Source of the DNA: Acidimicrobiaceae bacterium
GTDB taxonomy: Bacteria > Actinomycetota > Acidimicrobiia > Acidimicrobiales > Acidimicrobiaceae
Direction: 5' to 3'
Length of the DNA stretch: 51,649 nucleotides
NCBI GenBank assembly: GCA_013044385.1
Contig: JABEUN010000093.1
Coordinates: 1-51,649 of the forward strand
The notes under the pieces are model-generated. The model worked only from the letters and a program-made list of their open reading frames with translations, ran no database searches and was not told where the DNA came from. The position numbers and the translations under genes are program-made. Shown in pieces: positions 17,693 through 26,263 of the stretch (position 1 is its first letter; each line of letters opens with the position of its first letter).

Positions 17693-18844
17693 ATGGACTT
17701 TAGAGAGACCGAAGACCATTCGGCATTGCGTAAGGCGGTCGGAGACATCGCCGACCAGTTTGGTTCCGACTACTACGTCGCCCATGCCGAGTCCCGGACA
17801 CCAACCACCGACCTTTGGAAGCGTTTGGGCGAGCTCGGATACTTAGGCATTAACCTCCCCGAGGAGTACGGCGGCGGTGGCGCAGGTATGACAGAACTAA
17901 CGATCGTTTGCGAGGAGACAGCCGCTCATGGAAATCCCCTTCTACTGCTCCTGGTCTCGGCCGCAATCTCGGGCGAAGTGATAACCGAGTTCGGCTCTGA
18001 CGCCCAGCGCAGTCGATGGCTTCCATCTCTCGCCGACGGGAGTTCCAAGGTAGTCTTTGCTATCACAGAACCGGACGCTGGATCCAACTCACACAGAATC
18101 TCCACAACGGCTGTCAAAGATGGCGATGGGTATCTCATCTCGGGCCAGAAGTACTACATATCTGGAGTGGATGAGGCCGACGCGATCTTGGTAGTGACCA
18201 AAACCGGAACCGACAGTGCCGGAAGGGCAAAGATGTCGCTCTTCGTCGTAGATGCAGATGCACCAGGGTTAACTCGACAACATCTGCCGGTATCAGTGAC
18301 CCTTCCAGAAAAGCAGTTCACCCTCTACTTCGACAACGTCCGGGTTGGTAACGATCGCCTGATCGGAACTGAGGGCGACGGATTCAAACAGATCTTCCAG
18401 GGCCTCAATCCCGAACGAATCACCGGTGCCGCTATCTGCGTCGGGATCGGCCGTTTCGCGTTAGAGAGGGCCGCCGCCTATGCAAACAACAGAACTGTGT
18501 GGGGCGCTTCCATCGGTACGCACCAAGGGGTGTCGCATGCTTTGGCGAAGTCGAAAATCGAGATTGAGCTTGCTGCACTTATGACGATGAAGGCAGCGTG
18601 GCTGCATGATCAGGGCGAGCCGGCCGGTGATGCGTCAAATATGGCGAAGTACGCTGCAGCCGAGGCCGCAATAGGAGCTATTGATGCGGCAATACAGGTC
18701 CATGGAGGAAATGGGCTGTCAACCGAGATGGGACTCCTGCCGTACTGGGGTCTTGCCAGATTGCTAAGGATCGCACCAGTCAGCCGAGAGATGATACTAA
18801 ACCACGTAGCACAACACTCACTTGGGCTCCCTAGGTCCTATTGA
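17693..18844 (+). CDS. Acyl-CoA dehydrogenase (AtuD-like)
   Basis: An FAD-dependent alpha,beta-dehydrogenase of CoA esters with 383 residues. The N-terminal helical domain contains GYLGINLPEEYGGGG near 50. The middle beta domain has FAITEPDAGSN near 120 (flavin contact) and the C-terminal domain has ERAAAYANNRTVWGASIGTHQG near 260, then QVHGGNGLSTEMG near 338. The family end is RLLRIAPVSREMILNHVAQ followed by LPRSY, as in AtuD/CaiA-type dehydrogenases; the Glu in SREM may serve as base, or an equivalent mid-chain residue. AGGGGG lies at 17679-17684 before ATG 17693. The 134-nt gap to atuA contains an A/T run (TATATATATAT), so it may have its own promoter. Confidence 0.9.
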   Translation: MDFRETEDHSALRKAVGDIADQFGSDYYVAHAESRTPTTDLWKRLGELGYLGINLPEEYGGGGAGMTELTIVCEETAAHGNPLLLLLVSAAISGEVITEFGSDAQRSRWLPSLADGSSKVVFAITEPDAGSNSHRISTTAVKDGDGYLISGQKYYISGVDEADAILVVTKTGTDSAGRAKMSLFVVDADAPGLTRQHLPVSVTLPEKQFTLYFDNVRVGNDRLIGTEGDGFKQIFQGLNPERITGAAICVGIGRFALERAAAYANNRTVWGASIGTHQGVSHALAKSKIEIELAALMTMKAAWLHDQGEPAGDASNMAKYAAAEAAIGAIDAAIQVHGGNGLSTEMGLLPYWGLARLLRIAPVSREMILNHVAQHSLGLPRSY

Positions 18845-18959
18845 TGCTCAAGGTCCGTGAAGCAGAAACGGGTTCAGCAAGGCGAGTCATGAGCGGATCT
18901 GGACCCTGACCCATTTGACACACCCGTTGCTTCCATGACTTATACCGCTACAGGGGTAA

Positions 18960-19581
18960 GTTCTCGATCCAGACCGCAAGCGAAGAATCCTCGTGGTGCA
19001 GACCGACCTGTTTGCAACCAAAGGATTCCAATCGGTCTCGATGAGCGACATTGGCGTCGAAGCGGGGATCACCGGATCCGCAATTTACAGACACTTCGCA
19101 AGCAAGTCGGCAATCCTCATCGCTCTTTTTGAGCAGGCTACCGACGACCTCTAGGCACAGGAGCAGACCATCGTCATGGTCGCAAAGAAGCTGGGTCTAG
19201 ATCTGAAACTTGTACCTGGTTAGAATTGTCACTGGTCAAGTAGGTTTTGTGATCGATTGATCCATCGCGCAGGTATATCATAACGAGATCCAAAACCTCC
19301 CCCAACCCGATCGCATCCGACTCCGGAGGAAGCAACGACTCTACATTGAGGAGTGGGTACACCGACTTCGGGAGATCAGGGAGGATCCGGATGACTCCAA
19401 GGCTCGGGCCACGGTCCACGCCGCCATAGGAGCCATTAATTCGACCCTGCTCCACGACGTCGGACTACCGATTACAAGGCTCGATCAGACTCTCACAAAC
19501 ACAGTCATCGCCTTATTGGGCATCAATCAGTCTGTCAACCTGAACTCCAACACTCCTCAACTGGAACGCAAACAACGATGA
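18960..19581 (+). pseudogene. Broken TetR-family regulator
   Basis: A decayed TetR repressor read in two frames. From 18960 one frame gives RKRRILVVQTDLFATKGF and then the helix-turn-helix SMSDIGVEAGITGSAIYRHF, ending at TAG 19152. A second frame, shifted by one, continues from 19207 with QVGFVID, hits TGA at 19258, then runs openly from 19261 as SIAQVYHNEIQNLPQPDR through RLYIEEWVHRLREIRE to TGA 19579, a typical TetR ligand-domain sequence. The order and spacing match one intact gene of about 190-200 codons, so at least one frameshift and two stops have occurred. No intact start codon is seen. It directly follows the AtuD-like gene; in Pseudomonas the atu cluster is controlled by the TetR repressor AtuR. 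Confidence 0.88.
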
Positions 19582-19630
19582 CTACACAACGTGCAGGGCT
19601 CGACCGCAATCCTAACCCCGCAGACGGGTT

Positions 19631-20251
19631 TCAGGAATCACTACGGCGAGCCCAAAGATAGACCTTATCTACGTCTTTGGATGGATACCCACCACGACCC
19701 GGGACCCTGCCAATCTCCAACACCTCCATTGCGGGGAACAGGCTCTCGAGTCGCTCCTCAGAATAGAAGCGATTGAGCGCACACTCTTCGGCAGTCCGGG
19801 CCGAGTCTGAGTGCCTCCCAATAACGAAGAGGTGACCGCCGATCGCGACGGCGGTCTGGACGCGAGCGAAGAGTTCATGCGCCGAAGACTGCGGAAAATG
19901 GAGATTTGCGAGTACCACAAGGTCATACAGTCCAGGTTCGGGCTCAAACTCCAAAATGTCCGCCCTCAGAAAGGAGAGCGTGACCCCGGCGTCCACGGAG
20001 ATTCGGGATGCTTGAGACAGCCCAACCTGAGAGATATCTACTCCCTGGACACTCCAACCCATACTCGCAAGCCACACGGAGTTCCGCCCGGTACCACAGC
20101 CTAGGTCTAGAGCAGTACCAGCCATGAGTTCGGACGCAAGGCTGACCAAAATGGTATCGGGCTCCGACGGCCAAAGTCGCGCTCCATACCTCTGATCCCA
20201 ATACTCAGCGACATCCTCGATTCGGCTTAGGCTCTGGTCACCATCCGTCAT
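19631..20251 (-). CDS. Class I SAM-dependent methyltransferase
   Basis: A small-molecule methyltransferase of about 206 residues with the Rossmann SAM site ALDLGCGTGRNSVWLA (motif I, near residues 46-61), VQGVDIS as motif II and LRADILEFE followed by YDLVVLANLHF as motifs III/IV. It is close to the methyltransferase-11/TehB-like group. The ATG at 20251 overlaps the MarR stop (ATGA), which fixes the start despite a longer open frame to 20329. It is the last gene of the minus-strand aldolase operon. The substrate is unknown; it could modify or detoxify a product of the aldolase route. It converges with the TetR pseudogene remains. Confidence 0.85.
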   Translation of the reverse strand: MTDGDQSLSRIEDVAEYWDQRYGARLWPSEPDTILVSLASELMAGTALDLGCGTGRNSVWLASMGWSVQGVDISQVGLSQASRISVDAGVTLSFLRADILEFEPEPGLYDLVVLANLHFPQSSAHELFARVQTAVAIGGHLFVIGRHSDSARTAEECALNRFYSEERLESLFPAMEVLEIGRVPGRGGYPSKDVDKVYLWARRSDS

Positions 20252-20757
20252 GTCCAGTCCGTTTCGCTGGAGATGAAACCTATCTGATCCGAGATGGAGC
20301 GGATCCCACTTTCTCCGTACCCTGGCCACACTTCTACGCCCACTAGTCTCTCCAGTTTCGCGATCGACTCCATAAACGCCAACAGCTCGGCGTTGGATAG
20401 CGTTCCGACCAGTCGTGCTTGCTGTTCAAACGCGAGTTCGGTAATCCGCTTGATGACCAGCTCGCCGGACTGGCTAGGCCAGAGCGACCTAGATCTTCCT
20501 CCGCCCTTTCCTGTTCCAACCACCAGGCCGATTCCCTCGAGTTCATCCACGCACCTTTTAGTGTTGGTTGGATCGGACCCGAGAAGTCGAGCGATAGAAC
20601 GGACTGAGCCGCCTGGGGCCTGCGCGATTGCCCTGAGGGTTCCTGCCTGTGGTGGCGTGAGCCCAAGAGTCGCAAGCTGCACGGACCAGCTCCTCCTGAT
20701 CGCACGGCTGAGTCGGTTGAGTCGAAACCCCAACTCGACCTCGATTCCGCCATTCAT
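20248..20757 (-). CDS. MarR family transcriptional regulator
   Basis: A winged-helix DNA-binding regulator of about 169 residues. The HTH lies in LGLTPPQAGTLRAIAQAPGGSVRSIARLL with recognition helix DPTNTKRCVDELEGIGLV, followed by a wing rich in Gly/Arg/Ser (GTGKGGGRSRSLWP). N- and C-terminal helices would dimerise. ATG at 20757 is used; a TTG at 20793 overlapping the upstream gene by 8 nt is possible, and neither has a strong ribosome site. Being inside the operon, it is the natural candidate to bind the 20-bp palindrome upstream of the aldolase gene and control its own transcript, perhaps releasing it when a phenolic or similar ligand binds. Confidence 0.85.
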   Translation of the reverse strand: MNGGIEVELGFRLNRLSRAIRRSWSVQLATLGLTPPQAGTLRAIAQAPGGSVRSIARLLGSDPTNTKRCVDELEGIGLVVGTGKGGGRSRSLWPSQSGELVIKRITELAFEQQARLVGTLSNAELLAFMESIAKLERLVGVEVWPGYGESGIRSISDQIGFISSETDWT

Positions 20758-20785
20758 CTCACTAGGGCCTCGATTACCTTCCAAA

Positions 20786-21214
20786 TCACCCAAACTTATC
20801 TAGGTCATCATCTTCGACCTCTGAGAGTTCGGCAACGATCTCAATGGCAAGGCTGTAAGCAGGAATCCCAGAGGTTATGAGTGACAGTTCCGCCACACCC
20901 ATCAGGTCAGTCAAGCTGGCACCCGCCTTGAGTGCAGCTCCGGCATGCAGTCTGGCCGGGGATGCCTCGCCAAGCGCCACAAGTTGGGCAAAGTGAACTA
21001 GCTGTCCAATTTTGTGCCCGAGGGGATTCTGCATGATTAGCTCCTCCCTCATCGCCTCGATAGCTAGAATTGCTTGCACTCGCCCGGTCCGAACTCCAAT
21101 TTCAAGCCGCTTCTCAATGGACTCGGGCACCCTACCCGTCAACTCTACATATCTCGCCCTGATGGAGTCGAAGCGACTAGACCCAGCTCCAAAGGACTCG
21201 GAATTCGAAGTCAT
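20786..21214 (-). CDS. Carboxymuconolactone-decarboxylase-like protein lacking the CxxC
   Basis: A small all-helical protein of 142 residues resembling the CMD/AhpD superfamily. The core PLGHKIGQLVHFAQLVALGE plus ASPARLHAGAALKAGASLTDL and the following GVAELSLITSGIPAY keep the helix pattern, the GAT-like turn and the family histidine (His90). The redox CxxC of AhpD-type members is absent (the positions read A-S-P-A), so it is more like the decarboxylase branch or a non-catalytic relative. The ATG at 21214 overlaps the aldolase stop (ATGA), which sets the start even though an open frame continues upstream. The next gene (MarR) begins 29 nt downstream or overlaps if TTG is used. Function is inferred only from the fold. 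Confidence 0.65.
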   Translation of the reverse strand: MTSNSESFGAGSSRFDSIRARYVELTGRVPESIEKRLEIGVRTGRVQAILAIEAMREELIMQNPLGHKIGQLVHFAQLVALGEASPARLHAGAALKAGASLTDLMGVAELSLITSGIPAYSLAIEIVAELSEVEDDDLDKFG

Positions 21215-21882
21215 GCTCTGACACTTTCCATGGCCGCTCTTACATCCGCCAGCGCTCCGACCGGAAAGTTGACCGCCCCACCAATACGCTCGGCACTTAT
21301 CTCCGCCTCGGCCGCCTCCTCTAGGACTGTCAGTAGCCCAGCTGCAACTAGGGGTCCGCTCCCGAACACAAGCACACCATGGTTCCCCAAAATGACGGCA
21401 CTCGTATCGACATGCTTCGTGAGCGTATCTAGGATTCCACGCACCGACCGTTCCGATCCACGGGGTGCCCATGGCACAACTGGGACGTTGACTGCCTGGC
21501 CAAACCTCAGGAGTGCCTCGTAACGAATACTCAACTCCCGATTCGCCAAAGCAAAAGCGAGTAGATTCGGGGAATGTGTATGGATGATGGCACCTACCGC
21601 TGGTCGAGCCTCGTAAACCTCTGAGTGCATCCTGACAATCTCGGCGTTGGTGGGATCAAGATCTCCATCGAGTATTGTTCCGTCCAGAGCGACGAGCGCC
21701 AACCTGTCTACCGTCAGATCGCGGACATTGCCATCCATCGTCAGTAGCATGGCATCGTCTCCAACCTTTGCCGACAGGTTTGCATGTCCAGTTCGTGACA
21801 TCACCCCACTGCCGAAGAGCACCTTGGCGGCTTCCACCACTTCGTTCCTGAGGCTGATATGACTTAGGGTTGACTGCGACAT
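21211..21882 (-). CDS. Class II aldolase/adducin family protein (FucA/AraD-like)
   Basis: A zinc-dependent enzyme that would cleave or epimerise a sugar phosphate, or decarboxylate a related acid. It is 223 residues long. The phosphate-binding loop lies in VMSRTGHANLSAKVGD. The acidic catalytic position is in PTNAEIVRMHSEVY, the zinc histidines are in IIHTHSPNLLAFA, and the third is in LGNHGVLVFG. This order matches L-fuculose-1-phosphate aldolase and L-ribulose-5-phosphate 4-epimerase. ATG 21882 with AAGGAG 8 nt upstream is clearly better than the longer frame to 21921. It is the first gene of the four-gene minus-strand operon and lies 39 nt from the end of a perfect palindrome. Confidence 0.9.
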   Translation of the reverse strand: MSQSTLSHISLRNEVVEAAKVLFGSGVMSRTGHANLSAKVGDDAMLLTMDGNVRDLTVDRLALVALDGTILDGDLDPTNAEIVRMHSEVYEARPAVGAIIHTHSPNLLAFALANRELSIRYEALLRFGQAVNVPVVPWAPRGSERSVRGILDTLTKHVDTSAVILGNHGVLVFGSGPLVAAGLLTVLEEAAEAEISAERIGGAVNFPVGALADVRAAMESVRA

Positions 21883-21920
21883 TCTCGCTCCTTGGAAGTA
21901 TCCACTTACAATGAAGCTCA

Positions 21921-21940
21921 ACTGTAGTAATTACTACAGT
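21921..21940. promoter_or_regulatory. Perfect 20-bp palindromic operator
   Basis: ACTGTAGTAATTACTACAGT equals its own reverse complement over 20 bp. It sits 39-58 nt upstream of the aldolase start codon, where a repressor would cover the promoter. The uninterrupted symmetry and AT-rich centre fit MarR-family sites, and a MarR gene lies in the operon. No second copy was noticed in the window. Confidence 0.75.
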
Positions 21941-21982
21941 ATTCCCGAACATCTGCCTGTCTTGAAAGGCTTCCTGCCCGAA

Positions 21983-22459
21983 TCAATCCCACCATGACCG
22001 TTGAACTGGTTGATCTCCCAGAGCACTACCATCCAGTTCGGCACCTCTAACAGAATCTGCACCAGCCGTTCCGTAATAGAGTGCAACTATCGCGGTCAAC
22101 AGATGAAGAAAGTTGTCAGGGTCCGATATTCCATTTACACCAAGGAAGCCGAGTAGATTCAACATCCCTGTAATGGTCAAAAGTCCAAAGGTGATACCTA
22201 TGATGACGAGGGATCTCTTGGCCAACTCATGAGATCTGGCACAGTAGATCCAAACAAGCGCAACGGCCATATGAAGACTGTTATGCAGGGGATTGATGCC
22301 GAAAATGATCAGTGTCGCCTTCGGGAGCAGAGGAAAATGCCCGACCCCGATCAGAGCGAAGCCTGCCAAGGCGGTCATGAAGTAGACAGCTCCTGCAATG
22401 AGTGCGACCTTTTGTGCGGGGGTGAAATACCTAGTTGGTACGCGAATTACTCTTTGCAA
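21983..22459 (-). CDS. DUF4383 four-helix membrane protein
   Basis: A 158-residue membrane protein with about four hydrophobic helices: residues 15-38, 62-74 (preceded by GINPLHNSLHMAVALVW), 82-107 and 114-130 (DNFLHLLTAIVALYYGTAG). The paired NPLHN and NFLHL histidines are typical of DUF4383, widespread in Actinobacteria and of unknown function. The TTG start at 22459 has AGAAGGA about 9 nt upstream and lies inside the end of the GGDEF/EAL gene, a 13-nt overlap that implies translational coupling. The C-terminus is charged and cytoplasmic. A structural or signalling link with the c-di-GMP enzyme is suggested by coupling alone. Confidence 0.75.
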   Translation of the reverse strand: MQRVIRVPTRYFTPAQKVALIAGAVYFMTALAGFALIGVGHFPLLPKATLIIFGINPLHNSLHMAVALVWIYCARSHELAKRSLVIIGITFGLLTITGMLNLLGFLGVNGISDPDNFLHLLTAIVALYYGTAGADSVRGAELDGSALGDQPVQRSWWD

Positions 22460-24843
22460 TTTTTATCAGTCCTTCTAACTACCGAGTCATAGACCATCTC
22501 GGACCTCGCCACGCCGAATCGTCTATGAGGGTCGACCACCCCGTACTCGTCGCTTCGTTTAGTTTCTGGAAGAAACTTCTTGCGAAGATCCTCAGCAGAC
22601 AGGGGCCTGTCGAAGTGGAAACCCTGCCCATATAGACACCCAATCTCCATTAGCGACGTAACCTGAACGGCCTCCTCGATGCCCTCTGCCACGATCTTGA
22701 GCTGGAGTTCATTACCTAACTGCACTATCGTTCTGAGCGTGACCGGCACCTCTCCTGCCATCAAATGGTCAGTAAAGGACTTGTCAATCTTCAGCGAGTC
22801 AATAGGGAGGTTCTCAAGATAGCTGAGTGATGAGTAGCCGGTGCCGAAGTCATCAATTGCGATTCGCACCCCTATCGCATGAAGTGCGTCTAGGGTCGGC
22901 ACAAACGCTTCTGGACTACTCATGAGCAGAGTCTCAGTGAGTTCGATCGTAAGTAGATTCGGCTCCAACCCAGACTCTAAAAGGGAGTTCTGCACTGATG
23001 TGACGAAGTCCGGCTCAGCTAATTCCCGAAGCGACGCGTTGACGTTGAGCGTAAGGCAGCTATTTGGCTGGTATCGATTCCACTCCGCCAATTGCATGCA
23101 CGCAGTCCTTAGGACGAACTTACCCATCTCCACCACCAAGCCACTCTCCTCTGCTAGTGGTACGAATAGCAACGGAGGGAGGAGGCCAAGTTCCGGGTGG
23201 GTCCAGCGCACGAGAGCCTCAACGCCAACTATTGCGCCGTTTTCAAGATCAACAACCGGCTGATAGACCACGAAGAACTCTTGGCGTTCTAGTGCAGTCT
23301 GAATATCGGCCTTCAACCGAATCCGTTCCACGAACTTCTCGTGCATCTCGGGATCGAAGATAGCGAAGCAGGCCTTCCCTTGTTGCTTGGCTACATACAT
23401 CGCAATATCAGCATCTCGTAGGAGTGAATCGACGGACACCCCAGCTTCAGCGCCCGACGCTGCGCCCACACTTGCCAGCAAAACCCATTCGCCGGCCGAT
23501 AAAGTATACGGACGAGCCAGAGATTCGGTGATCGCCTCACCCGCAATAACTGCCGACTCTCTTCCGCCAAGATCCTCCAGCAAGACCGCGAACTCATCGC
23601 CTGCGAGTCTGGCCACCACATCGCCCTTCCCGCAGATTTCAAGTAGACGATCCGACACTTGGACCAGAAGTTCGTCGCCCGCGGAATGGCCGAGTGTGTC
23701 GTTCACGGACTTGAAATCATCAAGGTCAATGAAGAGAATGCTCACCGAGTCACCGGCCTCAGCTCGCTTCAGCGCTGAAGCTACGCGCTCTTCGAACAGG
23801 GCGCGGTTTGCCAATTCGGTCAACGGATCGTGGAACGCACTGTGGACCAGCTGATCTTCTAGTTGGCGCCGCTCGGTTATATCGCGGGCATTTAGAACGA
23901 TTGCACCCACATTTGGATCATCTAAAAGGTTTGTAATAACACTTTCCATGAAACGGACGCTTCCGTTGCGATGATTCCAGCTAACACATAGCTCGCCAGA
24001 TGAGTTAGCTGTGGACCCATCAATGCTCGCCAACATAGCGGTTCGATCGTCCTCGCAAACTAGTTCCAGGAGCGGTCGACCAACGATCTCCGAAATCGTC
24101 CAACCGAGCGTCCTCTCAAGCGATGGGGTAAGGTACAGAGCTCTCAAATCCTTGTCCAACACAACTAGAACATCATGGGAATTCTCCACCAACGTCTTGA
24201 AACGCGCCTGGGCCTTGGAGCGCTCCTCGGCGGCTTCGAGAACCCCCTTAAGCCTCGCCGCACTGAAGCTCTGAAAGAGGAGAGATCCCAGAATCGCCGC
24301 GAATAGCATCATCACGATCGTTTCTGCATCGGCCACAAGGGATGTTCGATGGGATGCGACCTCTTGCGCTAGTTCGGCCCGGCCCAGATCAGAACGAAGT
24401 CGATCCAACAGTGGTGAAGCAGTGGTATCCAGTTCCTTCAACGCAATGCCGATTCTACCATCTGCCAAATTTCCAGCTATTTGTCGAATCGACGACTGAT
24501 AGCTCAGATAGGCGTTGTTCAGGTCGACTGTCCAGATCTGGTTACTTCCGCTCGGCCCACTGAGGCTATGGTAAAGCGACGACGCATGAATTAGGGATGC
24601 AGCAAGGTCGCGCGGCGGATGGGCTGTGTCATAGTACATCTGCCATTCGATGCCACTTTCTCTTTCCGCCTGAGTCAACAGTTGAGCCATCGAGACGACC
24701 TGGGAGTTGGCGGTATCAACTGCGCTGTTAAGTGCAACCACACTGACTGATACACCCAGGGCGATATTGACTACGACTACCAAAACTAAGAGTCGCGCAA
24801 TTCGCGGCGGCAGGGAATTAAACCTGCCAATCAAGGAAGCCAT
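22447..24843 (-). CDS. Membrane PAS-GGDEF-EAL c-di-GMP signalling protein
   Basis: A 798-residue sensor. Helices at about 16-38 and 173-193 flank an extracytoplasmic helical domain (40-170), followed by a PAS domain (215-325), a GGDEF domain (330-500) and an EAL domain (515-755). The GGDEF signature reads AGDEF at 414-418 with FIDLDDFK and LGHSAGDELL intact. The allosteric RxxD site is missing because the expected arginine position is Gly405. The EAL domain has EALVRW at 542-547, TIELTETLLM, IDDFGTGYSS, KIDKSF and VAEGIE, all expected for an active phosphodiesterase. It may therefore be mainly a hydrolase with a GTP-binding or weakly cyclising GGDEF. ATG 24843 has only a weak ribosome site. 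It overlaps the DUF4383 gene. Confidence 0.92.
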   Translation of the reverse strand: MASLIGRFNSLPPRIARLLVLVVVVNIALGVSVSVVALNSAVDTANSQVVSMAQLLTQAERESGIEWQMYYDTAHPPRDLAASLIHASSLYHSLSGPSGSNQIWTVDLNNAYLSYQSSIRQIAGNLADGRIGIALKELDTTASPLLDRLRSDLGRAELAQEVASHRTSLVADAETIVMMLFAAILGSLLFQSFSAARLKGVLEAAEERSKAQARFKTLVENSHDVLVVLDKDLRALYLTPSLERTLGWTISEIVGRPLLELVCEDDRTAMLASIDGSTANSSGELCVSWNHRNGSVRFMESVITNLLDDPNVGAIVLNARDITERRQLEDQLVHSAFHDPLTELANRALFEERVASALKRAEAGDSVSILFIDLDDFKSVNDTLGHSAGDELLVQVSDRLLEICGKGDVVARLAGDEFAVLLEDLGGRESAVIAGEAITESLARPYTLSAGEWVLLASVGAASGAEAGVSVDSLLRDADIAMYVAKQQGKACFAIFDPEMHEKFVERIRLKADIQTALERQEFFVVYQPVVDLENGAIVGVEALVRWTHPELGLLPPLLFVPLAEESGLVVEMGKFVLRTACMQLAEWNRYQPNSCLTLNVNASLRELAEPDFVTSVQNSLLESGLEPNLLTIELTETLLMSSPEAFVPTLDALHAIGVRIAIDDFGTGYSSLSYLENLPIDSLKIDKSFTDHLMAGEVPVTLRTIVQLGNELQLKIVAEGIEEAVQVTSLMEIGCLYGQGFHFDRPLSAEDLRKKFLPETKRSDEYGVVDPHRRFGVARSEMVYDSVVRRTDKNCKE

Positions 24844-26263
24844 TACATAAGGTCGGCTCTCTATTAGATTTCTTTAGTAACAAACAATCATTGTTGCCTA
24901 ATTCCGACCACTCAGGCAGCCTCCGAAGTCCTCGGCGAAATCACCTACCTTCGGTCAAATAATTACCACCATCGACTACCCGAATTGAATCTGACCGACC
25001 CCATATAACATGCAATCCGTTCTCGAGCTGTAACAGGCTGGAACAGCTAATACCTGTTCACCGCCTATTTTCGCATCCGGAATTTCCCTTCTACTTGGTT
25101 TAGACCTGTGGAATAAGCAGAGCAACTCAAAGCTCCGTACGAAACACTTCCGGGCGGAGGAGCCATTTCGGAACTAATCGGGGAACCACATTTACAGAGA
25201 CCGAATAAGTGGATTTTTTACCAATTGCACCAGACGGGAGCGTTTACAGGAGATGCGGAACCCGATTCTGCCGCTTAGCAATGGACCTATCCAAGTAGTT
25301 CAGCACAATGGGTGCACCTACTTAGGGCAGGTCGAATTTTGAGGCCCCGAAGTTACATGGGCAATTCGCAACCCTACTCGACTCTTTCGGGAAATTCCGG
25401 AACGTTTCACTCAACGACATACGTGATATGGAAGCTCGCAAGGTCGCATTGCAAAGCTAGCGAGACGGGCTATTTAGATTTGGTCGCCTCATTGATGACC
25501 CGTAATGGGGGTTTAATTTACGACGCCTTGCTCAAAGCTTTGGAGTGACGACCACCTCTGTCGTTCTGCCGACCTACGCCACTTCAAATACATCGTCCCT
25601 GAAAGTCGCACCAAAGACAAAACAGCGGCGAGGACACCAACGGTGCCGATGTGGAAATCGTAAAATGGTCGAATAAGCCCTTCCGGGACAATTCGAGCCC
25701 TGGTCCGTTGGGTTCAAATGGGTCAACCATCTTCTTGCCTCGCAAAGCCCCTGCCCCGGAACCGTCGGTGTTGATGGATCGGATTGTAAATTTTAGGCTC
25801 ATGTAACCACAGACCAACTCGACGGCATTTCCATTTTTCCCTTAGTACTCGTGACACGCCTCTGTCTATGAGTGTGCAGTCATCACTACCCACTTTCATG
25901 CGCTCGTATGTTAACCCAGAGATCCAGAAATCGGATCCGTCCGCCAAAACCTACTCCGTCGCCTAAACCTAATACGAACCGAGGGAGATGTCACCGACTC
26001 TTAGGTTCGGATCATGTGTAGCGGCCTTGACGTAGGCACGAATTTCGATAGTGGCGGAACTAGCCAACGAACGCACCGCCTCCGGCGTCAGGTGAAAGTA
26101 AATGGGTATCTCCTACATCTACGACCCTAGGGTTGAATTTCAAGCCCCCACTACTCAGGTCGAGCGGCCGTGGACGCCGCTGTTGGAGTCGATCAGAGTT
26201 TCCGCGGCCACCCGCCGAGATACTGCCTAAAGTAGCGATTATATAGAAGCTTGGCGATAAGAG
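24844..26263. other. 1.4-kb region without a credible gene
   Basis: Only short frames with no recognisable domains or ribosome sites occur (for example 25312-25548 plus and 25584-25947 minus). The first part is AT-richer and must contain the promoter of the GGDEF/EAL gene. I see no tRNA, repeat array or strong terminator. Decayed coding DNA is possible but I could not reconstruct a family. Confidence 0.35.

Noticed and set aside
17559-17846. 95-codon frame between the AtuA-like and dehydrogenase genes
   Set aside because: It starts at a TTG without a separate ribosome site and mostly overlaps the conserved dehydrogenase in another frame.
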